A DNA stretch of 35,018 nt, taken from contig JAFVWV010000141.1 in the NCBI GenBank assembly GCA_017501495.1, positions 1-35,018 on the forward strand. The letters run 5' to 3'. The translations under genes were made by a program, and so were the position numbers. Position 1 is the first letter of the stretch. Each line of letters begins with the position of its first letter. Origin of the DNA: Bacteroidales bacterium (GTDB lineage Bacteria > Bacteroidota > Bacteroidia > Bacteroidales > P3). Under the pieces are notes generated by a model that did no database searches, was not told the origin of the DNA, and worked only from the letters and a program-made list of their open reading frames with translations. Positions 1 to 7,399 of the stretch are shown one piece after another.

Positions 1-94
1 CATATCAACGATACATCAACGATATATCAACGATATTTCAACGATTACAATCGTCGAAATATCGTTGATATATCGTTGATGTATCGTTGATATG
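1..94. repeat. 94-bp near-perfect palindrome of 11-bp units
   Basis: Positions i and 95-i pair across the whole stretch; only 40/55 and the central 47/48 fail. Each arm is four 11-bp units, with a constant 8-bp core (TCAACGAT) preceded by a 3-bp spacer (ATA, ACA, ATA, ATT); the right arm is the mirror image. Because pairing reaches base 1, the structure may continue outside the window. It lies upstream of the rpmG promoter region. The architecture matches the palindrome at 13774-13866, although the core sequence differs. Function unknown: it could be an array of phased protein-binding sites or a long RNA hairpin. Confidence 0.9.
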
Positions 95-171
95 CACTTT
101 TTAACATTTGGCGGGCCGCTGGTCGGGCGGGGTGGGAGAGGGATGAAAAAATGTCGGTGTCAAAAAAAATG

Positions 172-179
172 TGATTTTG
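172..179 (+). promoter_or_regulatory. Possible -7 element (TGATTTTG), duplicate of rpmG promoter block
   Basis: The stretch from 154 to 180 resembles the rpmG promoter block at 366-392: both have a TCAAAAAAA run and then an ATTTTGC box, and both are later followed by TTTGAATGAG. No TTTG-like -33 box is found about 20 bases upstream, so this copy is weaker or decayed. Confidence 0.3.
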
Positions 180-216
180 CGCACATGAACCATCGTGTTT
201 TATACCCATTTTTTGA

Positions 217-327
217 ATGAGGGTGGAAATCAACGACGCATTGCTGTCCATGATGGAAAAAGACTATGGAATGCTCGATGAATTCCCCGGGTATTATGCC
301 GGAGGCACGTCTGTCGATGCGAGATGA
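217..327 (+). CDS. Possible 36-residue small ORF, unknown
   Basis: An ATG at 217 opens 36 codons ending in TGA at 325-327. The predicted peptide is acidic (begins MRVEINDALL) and has no signal peptide or membrane segment. It follows a promoter-like block at 172-179 and stops before the rpmG promoter. No family is recognised. It could be a small protein, a decayed gene remnant or chance; the length alone is not significant. Confidence 0.2.
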   Translation: MRVEINDALLSMMEKDYGMLDEFPGYYAGGTSVDAR

Positions 328-360
328 AAAGCGAAAAAAAACAAAAAAAATGCAAAAAAT

Positions 361-391
361 TTTGCCAGTATCAAAAAAAGTTGTAATTTTG
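361..391 (+). promoter_or_regulatory. Bacteroidota-type promoter of rpmG
   Basis: TTTG at 361-364 is followed after 19 bases by TAATTTTG at 384-391, matching the -33/-7 consensus used by the primary sigma factor of Bacteroidota. Transcription would start near 398, giving an untranslated leader of about 85 bases before the rpmG ATG at 482. Confidence 0.7.
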
Positions 392-481
392 CACTCGGTT
401 TGAATGAGAAAAAAACAATTGTCGATGCTCTTTTGTTGTTCAAGTTCAGCCACTTAAACGAAAATAGAAACTAACAAAGTC

Positions 482-670
482 ATGGCAAAGAAAAATAAAG
501 ACGCACGTGTTCAGGTCATCCTGGAGTGCACCGAGCAGAAGAACAGCGGTGTTCCCGGCATGAGCCGCTACATCACCACCAAGAACAAGAAGAATACTCC
601 TGAGCGCTTGGAGCTCAAAAAGTACAACCCCTTCTTGAAGAAGGTCACTGTCCACAAAGAAATCAAGTAA
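482..670 (+). CDS. rpmG: 50S ribosomal protein L33
   Basis: This 62-residue basic protein begins [17 protein letters not shown] and has the L33 pattern, including the Tyr-Ile-Thr-x-Lys-Asn-Lys region near residue 31 and the Lys-Lys-Tyr-Asn-Pro-Phe motif near the C-terminus. Only one cysteine is present (residue 16), so it is the zinc-free (C-) form without paired CxxC motifs. L33 sits near the E site of the large ribosomal subunit. It has its own promoter at 361-391 and is followed after 26 bases by the DUF4295 gene, a usual Bacteroidota pairing. In many Bacteroidota rpmB (L28) lies directly upstream; here 1-481 contains no L28 gene. Confidence 0.95.
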   Translation: MAKKNKDARVQVILECTEQKNSGVPGMSRYITTKNKKNTPERLELKKYNPFLKKVTVHKEIK

Positions 671-696
671 CATAGAAAAATAGGAGACACTAAGAT

Positions 697-852
697 ATGG
701 CAAAGAAAGTTGTTGCTACCCTTAAGACCCAGACCGGTAAGAGCTTCGCCAAGGTCATCCGCATGGTCCGCTCCGAGAAGACCGGCGCCTACTGCTTCAA
801 AGAGGAAGTCGTTCCGTCAGACAATGTTCAGGAGTACCTGAAAAAGAAATAA
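697..852 (+). CDS. DUF4295 family small protein
   Basis: A 51-residue, lysine-rich protein (begins MAKKVVATLKTQTGK, ends YLKKK) that matches what I know of DUF4295, a Bacteroidota-specific family found next to rpmG. Size, charge and neighbourhood suggest a ribosome-associated protein, but no function is established from sequence. It shares the rpmG transcript (26-base gap) and ends just ahead of the terminator at 879-912. The start at 697 is the only ATG giving the complete family N-terminus. Confidence 0.88.
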   Translation: MAKKVVATLKTQTGKSFAKVIRMVRSEKTGAYCFKEEVVPSDNVQEYLKKK

Positions 853-878
853 ATTTTTTTCATACGCTTTTGTTTTGG

Positions 879-912
879 CCTGTCCCCCGGTCTTGGGGGG
901 CAGGTTTTTTTT
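879..912 (+). terminator. Rho-independent terminator after rpmG-DUF4295
   Basis: Ten-base stem CCTGTCCCCC (879-888) with GGGGGGCAGG (895-904), one G-U pair, six-base loop, then eight T (905-912). It separates the ribosomal genes from the toxin-antitoxin pair. Confidence 0.92.
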
Positions 913-982
913 ACGGCAAAAGGAGTGCTGCGTACAATAAAAGACCTGCGTGCGCGTTATGAATAAAAAAATAAAAACCATA

Positions 983-1216
983 ATGAATACAGCAGTATAT
1001 AATGTGGGGTTGCCAAAGTCAGACTTGCCGTTTATGCAGAAGCTTGCAAAACGCATGGGGTGGACTTTGTCCGAGGCAGTGCCGGGTGACGCCTTGTTTG
1101 ACCCTGAAAGTGGCGAATACCTCAACGCCGAGACGATGCGCGCAATCCGCGACGCCGAGGCCGGAGTCGGAGTGAGGCAGGCAGAGAGTATCGACGAACT
1201 CATTTCTGCGCTTTAG
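983..1216 (+). CDS. RelB/DinJ-like antitoxin of a YafQ-type toxin
   Basis: From the ATG at 983 this is 77 residues. ATGs at 959 and a GTG at 950 are in frame, but the stretch before 983 is A-rich as expected for Bacteroidota initiation. The N-terminal half (MNTAVYNVGLPKSDLPFMQK, then MGWTL) fits a small DNA-binding dimerisation segment. The acidic tail ending SIDELISAL is typical of antitoxin tails that wrap the toxin. It ends two bases before the toxin start, so the two are translationally linked. By analogy with the family it should neutralise the toxin and autoregulate the operon; no operator is evident. The identification rests mainly on the adjacent toxin. Confidence 0.75.
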   Translation: MNTAVYNVGLPKSDLPFMQKLAKRMGWTLSEAVPGDALFDPESGEYLNAETMRAIRDAEAGVGVRQAESIDELISAL

Positions 1217-1218
1217 GT

Positions 1219-1500
1219 ATGAGCACCCGATACAAGCTTGAATATGGTGGCAGGTTCATGAAAGACCTGAAACTTGCCAAACGGCGTGGACTTGACCTTG
1301 GACAGCTAAAGGCGGTGACCGATATGCTCCAAGACGGGGTGCGGCTTCCTGCCAAATACCGCGACCACAATCTGACTGGCAGCTATGACGGCTATAGAGA
1401 ATGCCACATCAATCCTGATTGGCTGCTCATTTACAGCCGTAAGGATGCCGTTCGGGTGGTCTCTCTCTATCGCACCGGCACTCATGCCGATTTGTTTTAA
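1219..1500 (+). CDS. YafQ-family mRNA interferase toxin (RelE superfamily)
   Basis: This 93-residue protein keeps the YafQ active-site set: His50 (in RDHNL), His63 and Asp67 (in CHINPDW), and His89 and Phe93 in the C-terminal GTHADLF. The LLIY strand after PDW is also typical. YafQ-family proteins are ribosome-dependent endoribonucleases that cleave mRNA in the A site and so arrest translation. All catalytic residues are present, so the toxin is probably active. It starts two bases after the antitoxin stop. Its own stop is nine bases from the M20 gene, so the pair sits directly ahead of the downstream operon and may be co-transcribed with it. Confidence 0.92.
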   Translation: MSTRYKLEYGGRFMKDLKLAKRRGLDLGQLKAVTDMLQDGVRLPAKYRDHNLTGSYDGYRECHINPDWLLIYSRKDAVRVVSLYRTGTHADLF

Positions 1501-1509
1501 TTGAAAGAA

Positions 1510-2727
1510 ATGGAAAATCTGATAGACACGATAAAAGCCCTGGCCGCCGCCCAGCGCGACGAGGTGATCGGCTGGCGCCGATGGATGCACCGCCATCCCG
1601 AGCTGAGCCAGGAAGAATACGGAACGATGGAGTTCGTGGCACAGCGGCTGCGCGATATGGGCCTCGAGCCGCGTACCGGCATAGGCCGCACCGGCGTCAT
1701 GGCCATGCTGCATGGTGGCGGGCAGACGCAGCCCGGCAAGCCATACTGCGTGGCACTCAGGGCCGACTACGACGCGCTGCCCATCACCGAATGCACAGGC
1801 CTCGACTTCGCATCGGAAAATCCGGGCGTGATGCACGCCTGCGGACACGATATGCACACCTGCTCTCTGCTTGGCGCCATCAAGATACTCACCCAGATGC
1901 GCGACCAGGTTTGCGGCGACCTTATGTTCATCTTCGAACCCAGCGAGGAGAAGTACCCCGGCGGCGCACGCATGATGATGGACGACGGCCTCTTCAGCGA
2001 GGTGACGCCCGACGAGATTTACTCTTTCCACTGCCTGCCCGAGATGGACTTCGGCCGTGTGGGCATGAAGAAGGGCAAGTATATGGCCTCGACCGACGAA
2101 CTCTACTGGACCGTCAAGGGCAAGGGCGGACACGGTGCCACGCCGCACCTCAACGTCGACCCTGTGGTGGTGGCGTCGCACATTGTGATTGCCCTGCAGC
2201 AAATCGTCAGCCGCAACGCCGCGCCCATGATGCCTACGGTGCTCACCATAGGCAAGATTGAGGATGTGGGCGGCCGCACCAACATCACCCCCGACGAGGT
2301 GAAGATGGAGGGTATCATCCGGTCGTTCGATGCCGAATGGCGGCTGCGTACGCACGAGCTGATACGCAAGATCAGCTGCGGAGTGGCCGAGGCCATGGGC
2401 GCCGAATGCGACCTCTTCATCGACTATGGATATCCGCCGGTGGTCAACGACGACGAATGCACGCAGCAGGTCTTCGACAACGCTTGCGCCTTTGTGGGAA
2501 AGGACAACGTCGAGTGGCTCGACCTGCGCATGACAGCCGAGGATTTCGCCTTCTTCGGACAGAAGATACCGTCGTGCTACTTCCGCATCGGCATACATGA
2601 ACCGGGCACCCCCTTCAGCAACCTGCACCGTCCAAACCTCATCGTCGACGAGCGCAGCCTCGAACTGGCCAACGGCCTGGTGGCCTACAATGCCATCATG
2701 GCCCTAAAAAACAGAATAAAACAATAG
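1510..2727 (+). CDS. M20 family amidohydrolase / N-acyl amino acid hydrolase
   Basis: A cytoplasmic zinc peptidase-like amidohydrolase of 405 residues, the usual size. Metal-site motifs from this start: HACGHDMHT at 109-117 (Cys111, His113), EPSEE at 143-147 (catalytic and ligand glutamates), GGHGATPH with His208 in the start of the dimerisation domain, AEDF with Glu344, and LHRP with His373. The family removes N-acyl groups from amino acids or related amides (hippurate hydrolase and IAA-amino acid hydrolase types); the substrate cannot be read from sequence. A TTG at 1501 would add three residues, but the ATG at 1510 is preferred. The stop codon abuts the MATE gene start at 2728. Confidence 0.9.
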   Translation: MENLIDTIKALAAAQRDEVIGWRRWMHRHPELSQEEYGTMEFVAQRLRDMGLEPRTGIGRTGVMAMLHGGGQTQPGKPYCVALRADYDALPITECTGLDFASENPGVMHACGHDMHTCSLLGAIKILTQMRDQVCGDLMFIFEPSEEKYPGGARMMMDDGLFSEVTPDEIYSFHCLPEMDFGRVGMKKGKYMASTDELYWTVKGKGGHGATPHLNVDPVVVASHIVIALQQIVSRNAAPMMPTVLTIGKIEDVGGRTNITPDEVKMEGIIRSFDAEWRLRTHELIRKISCGVAEAMGAECDLFIDYGYPPVVNDDECTQQVFDNACAFVGKDNVEWLDLRMTAEDFAFFGQKIPSCYFRIGIHEPGTPFSNLHRPNLIVDERSLELANGLVAYNAIMALKNRIKQ

Positions 2728-4131
2728 ATGGACAACGTACAGCAACTGGAAACCAAACCCATCGGGACTCTGCTTCTGCAGTACGCCCTGCCGGCGGTCA
2801 TCACGCAGGTCATCTCGTCGGTCTACAACATCGTAGACCGCGTCTTCCTCGGGCAATATGTCGGCGCCTTGGCCATAGCGGGCCTGGCTATAACGATGCC
2901 GATTATGAACATCATCCATGCCCTTGGTTCGCTGGTGGGTGTGGGCGCCAGCAGCCGTATGAGTATCGTGCTCGGTCGCAAGGACGTGCGCTGGGCTGAG
3001 AAGATATTGGGCAACAGTATGTTGCTTACCTTCTTCTTCGGCTTCCTCTTCGTGAGCGGAGGCTACCTCTTCATGGACCGTATACTCGAGATGTTCGGCG
3101 CTTCGCAAGACACCATAGGCTACGCCCGTGAGTATATGCTCATCGTGCTGCCGGGTATGTTCTTCACCACTATGAGCTTCAACCTTACCGGCCTCATCCG
3201 CGCCAGCGGCTATCCAACCAAGAGCATGTGGATCATGGCTGGGGGCGCCATCTTGAATATCTTCCTCGACGCCTTGTTTATCAGCGTGCTGGGGTGGGGT
3301 ATTGCCGGTGCTGCATGGGCCACTACCATCTCGATGTTCACCACGGCCATAGTGGCCGTTGCCCACTTCGTGATGCCGCGCAGCTTCATACGTTTCAAAC
3401 GCCATGCCTGGGCTCCGAAGCTCTATATCTTCCGCAACGTGCTGCTCATCGGCATGAGTCCGTTCCTTATGAATTTCGCCGCCTCGTTTGTGGTGGCACT
3501 GCTCAATCGCCAGCTCATCCGCTACGGCGGCGACCTGGCTGTGGGTGCCTATGGCGTAGTGAACACCTTTGGCGCCTTCCTGGTGATGTTCATACTCGGC
3601 CTCTGCCAGGGTATGCAGCCCATAGCGGGCTATAACTACGGTGCCGGACACAACCATCGCCTGCGCGAGGTGTTCACGCTGACAATGAAGGTTTCGCTGA
3701 CGGTGGGAGTTGTAGGCGCACTGCTGGCCATGATCATCCCGCGCTTGATACTCAGAGCCTTTACCGACAGCGAGGAACTGATTGCCATCGGCATACCGGC
3801 TATGCGCTACCTGAACGTCATGATGCCGCTGATAGCGTTCACCATAACCAATTCGCAGTTCTTCCAGAGCATCGACAAACCCTGGATAGCCATCGTCACC
3901 TCGCTCTCTCGTCAGGTGCTATTCCTCATACCGCTGATGTTCGTCATCCCGTACTTTATGGTACAGGCCGGTGGCGACGGTCTGACCGGAGTCTGGGTCA
4001 CCTGTACCACGTGTGATGTGCTCGGTGCCGTGCTGGCGGCAGCATTGCTTATGTCGCAGCGCAAGGTGTTCCGTCCAGGCTATGTGGCACCGGTGCGCAA
4101 GCCCCGCAAGGAGGCGGGCCCAAAGGAATGA
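2728..4131 (+). CDS. MATE family multidrug efflux transporter
   Basis: An inner-membrane protein of 467 residues with about twelve hydrophobic segments in two similar halves, as in NorM/DinF-type exporters. Typical features include the N-terminal segment IGTLLLQYALPAVITQV and a second-half repeat with GLCQGMQPIAGYNYGAG near residue 290-306. MATE proteins expel cationic drugs or metabolites in exchange for Na+ or H+. The start abuts the previous stop and its TGA overlaps the murB ATG (ATGA at 4128-4131), indicating translational coupling. The tail is basic and proline-rich. Substrate unknown. Confidence 0.93.
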   Translation: MDNVQQLETKPIGTLLLQYALPAVITQVISSVYNIVDRVFLGQYVGALAIAGLAITMPIMNIIHALGSLVGVGASSRMSIVLGRKDVRWAEKILGNSMLLTFFFGFLFVSGGYLFMDRILEMFGASQDTIGYAREYMLIVLPGMFFTTMSFNLTGLIRASGYPTKSMWIMAGGAILNIFLDALFISVLGWGIAGAAWATTISMFTTAIVAVAHFVMPRSFIRFKRHAWAPKLYIFRNVLLIGMSPFLMNFAASFVVALLNRQLIRYGGDLAVGAYGVVNTFGAFLVMFILGLCQGMQPIAGYNYGAGHNHRLREVFTLTMKVSLTVGVVGALLAMIIPRLILRAFTDSEELIAIGIPAMRYLNVMMPLIAFTITNSQFFQSIDKPWIAIVTSLSRQVLFLIPLMFVIPYFMVQAGGDGLTGVWVTCTTCDVLGAVLAAALLMSQRKVFRPGYVAPVRKPRKEAGPKE

Positions 4132-5090
4132 AGACTTTCGAAAATGTCTCTCTGAAAAAACTCAATACCTTTGGCATAGAGGTGAAAGCACGTCGGATGC
4201 TTGTTGTGGAGCCGGGCGACGCAGTGCCAAAGGTCGACGGGCCGTTGCTGGTACTCGGCGCCGGGAGCGATGTGGTCTTCACCCGCGACTATGACGGCAC
4301 GGTGATGCGCTTGGCCGATGTGGCCGATGTCTTGGTCGACGGCACTTGTGTTTCGGCTTGGGGCGGCATGGCGATGGACGACCTCGTTCGGTGGACGATA
4401 GACCGCGGGCTGTACGGACTGGAGAACCTCTCGGCCATACCTGGCACCGTTGGCGCCTCGGTGGTTCAGAACGTAGGCGCCTACGGTGTCGAGGCCAAGG
4501 ATGTGGTGGAGCGTGTAGAAGCCTACGACCTGCAGCAAGGCTGTATGGTGTGCCTCTCTCCGGCGGAGTGCGCATTTGGTTATCGCACATCGCGCTTCAA
4601 ACAGGAGCCTGGTCGCTGGCTTGTACTGAGGGTAGTCTATCGGCTTGACCGCATTTTTGAGGCAAACCTTTCCTACAAAGCCCTTGAAAGATTGCCGCAT
4701 GCTTCGGCTGATGAACTACGACGGGCTATAATCGACCTGCGATGGAGTAAACTGCCCAAGCCTGATGAGCACGGCTCGGCTGGCAGCTTCTTCAAGAACC
4801 CTGTGGTTGCTGAAAAAGATTATCTGAGCCTCAGAGAACAATATCCCGACATGCCCGAGGCACACCCTACGGAGGAGGGCTGCAAGCTCAGTGCCGGTTG
4901 GCTGATAGACCGTGCCGGATGGAAAGGCAGAATCATGGGAAAGGCGGGAGTGTGGCCGAACAATGCGCTCGTGCTCTACAATGCAGGAGGCTGTACGGGC
5001 GACGAAGTTGTTGCCCTGGCCCGCGCTATCCGCGACGATGTGTTCGACCGCTTCGGCGTGGCTCTCGAATGTGAAGCAATAATCATTTAA
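4128..5090 (+). CDS. murB: UDP-N-acetylenolpyruvoylglucosamine reductase (MurB)
   Basis: This FAD enzyme reduces UDP-GlcNAc-enolpyruvate with NADPH to UDP-MurNAc, the second committed step of peptidoglycan precursor synthesis in the cytoplasm. At 320 residues it is a type I (E. coli-like) MurB. It has NTFG near residue 13, the FAD-binding segment YGLENLSAIPGTVGA near 104-118 followed by QNVGAYG, the YRTSRFK region, the active-site serine Ser220 in GSAGSFFKN, and the C-terminal Glu316 in LECEAIII. The usual glycine-rich GGGSN element reads GAGSD here (44-48). The start overlaps the end of the MATE gene by four bases. No membrane or signal segments. Confidence 0.96.
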   Translation: MKTFENVSLKKLNTFGIEVKARRMLVVEPGDAVPKVDGPLLVLGAGSDVVFTRDYDGTVMRLADVADVLVDGTCVSAWGGMAMDDLVRWTIDRGLYGLENLSAIPGTVGASVVQNVGAYGVEAKDVVERVEAYDLQQGCMVCLSPAECAFGYRTSRFKQEPGRWLVLRVVYRLDRIFEANLSYKALERLPHASADELRRAIIDLRWSKLPKPDEHGSAGSFFKNPVVAEKDYLSLREQYPDMPEAHPTEEGCKLSAGWLIDRAGWKGRIMGKAGVWPNNALVLYNAGGCTGDEVVALARAIRDDVFDRFGVALECEAIII

Positions 5091-5092
5091 AT

Positions 5093-5701
5093 ATGGAAAA
5101 GATAGATAAATTCTGGCAGTGGTTCACAGACCACAATGAGCAACTCATAGCCATGGGCGACCTCGAGGACAAGGAGCGCCGCGAGCTGGAAACGGCTCTG
5201 CAGTATCAGCTCACCAAGTACTGCGATGGACTGTCGTACGAAATTGGCGAGGCGTCGGCCAACGGGCGCACGCTGACCTTCACGGCCGAAGGCGATACCG
5301 ACCTCTTCCGCTATGTGGTTGAACTGGTCGACGCCGCCCCGGACCTCGACTGGTGGGAGTTTGTGGCCTTCAAGCAACCGATGGGTACCGAACTGAAGAT
5401 ACATTTCGACAAACTGCTGTTCGATACCAGCAAGATGTATTTCCAGCAACTGGAGTGCGAAGAGGAACCCGAGATGCTTGGATTGCGTGTGGCAGTGGAA
5501 GGCGGCGACCGCAAGGACGAAGACTTCCAAGTGGGTGTTTACGTGACGCTTGAGGCCCTGTTGGGTGAATTCGACTGCGCAACGCTGATAGGATATATGG
5601 ACACCGTGCCGCTGATGGCCGAGCCGTTTAAGGCAGGATTCAATCCGCTGGACGACCTGCCTCGCTTTGCCGAATGGTTCAAACAGAAACGCGACGAGTA
5701 G
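5093..5701 (+). CDS. Hypothetical acidic cytoplasmic protein
   Basis: A 202-residue acidic protein (begins MEKIDKFWQWFTDHNEQL) with no signal peptide or membrane segment. The N-terminal FWxWF segment with the following helix, and a C-terminal DDLPRFAEWF segment, frame a mixed alpha/beta middle. I have the impression of similar uncharacterised proteins in other Bacteroidales but recognise no named domain. It starts two bases after the murB stop, so it belongs to the same operon. No function is proposed. Confidence 0.85.
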   Translation: MEKIDKFWQWFTDHNEQLIAMGDLEDKERRELETALQYQLTKYCDGLSYEIGEASANGRTLTFTAEGDTDLFRYVVELVDAAPDLDWWEFVAFKQPMGTELKIHFDKLLFDTSKMYFQQLECEEEPEMLGLRVAVEGGDRKDEDFQVGVYVTLEALLGEFDCATLIGYMDTVPLMAEPFKAGFNPLDDLPRFAEWFKQKRDE

Positions 5702-5707
5702 CGCCGT

Positions 5708-6223
5708 ATGCCCACCGCACGCGACCCACGATACAGAGGGCGCCGCAAGCGGCCGGCATCACAGCGCCCTGCCGGCCACCTGCGCACCAACTACAATGAG
5801 ACGGATTTCGAAGCCTTCCGTAGGGATTTGGAACGCCTCTACGCTTCGTGGCCAAAGGCTGTGCGCGAAAAAGACAAAAAGGCTGCGGACATCAAATATC
5901 TGACAGAGACGGCTCAGTCTTCTCTGATTGTGATGGTTCCCCTCACGGTAATCTTGGTTTGGGCTGTCATTAAAGCTGGCATGCCTTTTTATTGGCTTCC
6001 CATTGCCCAGTCTCTCGTAGTGGCGTATTTCTTCTTGCTGCATATCATTGGCAAGTCCAACAATAATGACTGGTATACACAGCAATATATCTACCGGGAG
6101 GCCGAGCGGCGCGGCATCGAGACCAAAAACAGGTACGATGCTTTCAATATATATTATTTGATGAATAAAATCAATGCCGATTACAACAGTCGGCTTTGGA
6201 ACCGCAAATTCACATGGACGTGA
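5708..6223 (+). CDS. Hypothetical membrane protein with two TM segments
   Basis: 171 residues. The first 30 are basic (MPTARDPRYRGRRKRP). A soluble stretch to about residue 70 precedes two hydrophobic segments at about 76-93 and 96-114, then a polar tail with many aromatic residues (QQYIYREAERRGIETKNRYD) ending in RKFTWT. No signal peptide; both ends are likely cytoplasmic. It starts six bases after the previous stop and its end overlaps the sialidase start by ten bases. No family recognised; its place suggests co-expression with murB and the sialidase. Confidence 0.75.
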   Translation: MPTARDPRYRGRRKRPASQRPAGHLRTNYNETDFEAFRRDLERLYASWPKAVREKDKKAADIKYLTETAQSSLIVMVPLTVILVWAVIKAGMPFYWLPIAQSLVVAYFFLLHIIGKSNNNDWYTQQYIYREAERRGIETKNRYDAFNIYYLMNKINADYNSRLWNRKFTWT

Positions 6224-7356
6224 AAAAACTGTTTATGCTCGCCGTTGTGGTGGTGCTGGCTGCTTTCGCCGGTTGCGGAACGAAGAGTGTTGCACACAAT
6301 CCGTCGGCACGCAAAGAGCATGACAAGCCCTTCTGCACCATGCAGCGCCTCTATGCGCCGGGTGATTACGGATCGGCTAATTGGCGTATCCCTGCGTTGC
6401 TCTGTCTCGACGACGGGACTCTCCTTGCCGTCAACGACAAGCGCAAATATAATGAGACCGACTTGCCACAGGATATCGATATCGTTGTCCGTCGCAGCAG
6501 TGATCTGGGCGCCACATGGACGGAGCCAGAAACCATTATCGCGGGCACCGGTGTAGGACGAGGCTACGGCGACCCAGCCATCGTGCAGTGTGCCAATGGC
6601 GATGTGCTCTGCGCATTTGCTGGCCACAATGGCTATTTTCAGTCGACGCCGGAAAATCCAATTTGTGTATTCTACAAGCGCAGCACAGACCGCGGACAGA
6701 CATGGGGCGACACTGTGAATATCACTCCCATAGTGTGGGGCCAATCAGGCTATCGCGGCGCTTTTGTGGCTTCTGGCAACGGCCTGTGCCTGAAGCATGG
6801 CTCACATGCAGGTCGCATACTCTTTGCCGCTGCAGTGTTGCGCGAAGGAGAATATGTGAGCGATAACTATGTTGTCTATAGCGACGACAACGGCTATACG
6901 TGGCAGAGGTCGGAGATGGCGTTCCGTGGTGGCGATGAAGCCAAGCTGGTGGAGTTGGCGGATGGACGCATACTTATCAGTGTGCGCCGTAGCGGTGCGC
7001 GTGGCTGCAATATCAGCAGCGACGGCGGGCACTCGTGGAGGACGCAGGGTACATGGCCCGAAATGACAGTCAACGCGTGCAATGGAGAGATGCTCCGCAT
7101 AGACGATACCACGCTGCTGCACAGTATTCCAAACTCCACCGAACGGCGCAATGTAAGTGTATTTACTTCCAACGATGAAGGCACCAGCTGGCATTCGCCA
7201 GTGTCTCTTTTTGAAGGGCCGTCGGTCTATTCCTCGATGACTCTTCTGCCCGATGGCACCATAGGAGCCTATATCGAACGCAACCCCGGCGGTGCCTGCG
7301 AGCTATGGTACTACCGATTCAATATGTTGTGGCTGAAACAGCAACAGGACAAATAG
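6214..7356 (+). CDS. Exo-alpha-sialidase lipoprotein (GH33-like)
   Basis: An envelope-anchored enzyme expected to release terminal sialic acids from glycans. From the ATG at 6214 it is 380 residues and opens with a lipoprotein signal (hydrophobic stretch, then AGC with the lipidated Cys near residue 20). The NWRIP motif at 56-60 carries the substrate-binding arginine (Arg58), as in the (F/Y)RIP motif of sialidases. Five Asp-boxes (S-x-D-x-G-x-(T/S)-W) mark a six-bladed propeller: SSDLGATW, STDRGQTW, SDDNGYTW, SSDGGHSW and SNDEGTSW. The C-terminal YSSM and DGTIGAYIE provide the expected Tyr and Glu. An upstream ATG at 6196 is in frame but spoils the signal sequence. Last gene of the operon, just before the terminator. 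Confidence 0.9.
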   Translation: MDVKKLFMLAVVVVLAAFAGCGTKSVAHNPSARKEHDKPFCTMQRLYAPGDYGSANWRIPALLCLDDGTLLAVNDKRKYNETDLPQDIDIVVRRSSDLGATWTEPETIIAGTGVGRGYGDPAIVQCANGDVLCAFAGHNGYFQSTPENPICVFYKRSTDRGQTWGDTVNITPIVWGQSGYRGAFVASGNGLCLKHGSHAGRILFAAAVLREGEYVSDNYVVYSDDNGYTWQRSEMAFRGGDEAKLVELADGRILISVRRSGARGCNISSDGGHSWRTQGTWPEMTVNACNGEMLRIDDTTLLHSIPNSTERRNVSVFTSNDEGTSWHSPVSLFEGPSVYSSMTLLPDGTIGAYIERNPGGACELWYYRFNMLWLKQQQDK

Positions 7357-7357
7357 A

Positions 7358-7383
7358 AAAAGGCGACCTTTTGGTCGCCTTTT
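7358..7383. terminator. Bidirectional Rho-independent terminator
   Basis: AAAAGGCGACC (7358-7368) pairs perfectly with GGTCGCCTTTT (7373-7383) around a TTTT loop. A T-run follows the stem on both strands, so it can end the sialidase operon (+) and the convergent PepSY-like gene (-). Confidence 0.93.
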
Positions 7384-7399
7384 CTATTGCTTGCATTGT

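Noticed and set aside
1..94. Iteron-like origin of replication or attachment site
   Set aside because: The units form an inverted palindrome rather than direct iterons; no dnaA, rep or integrase gene is nearby.
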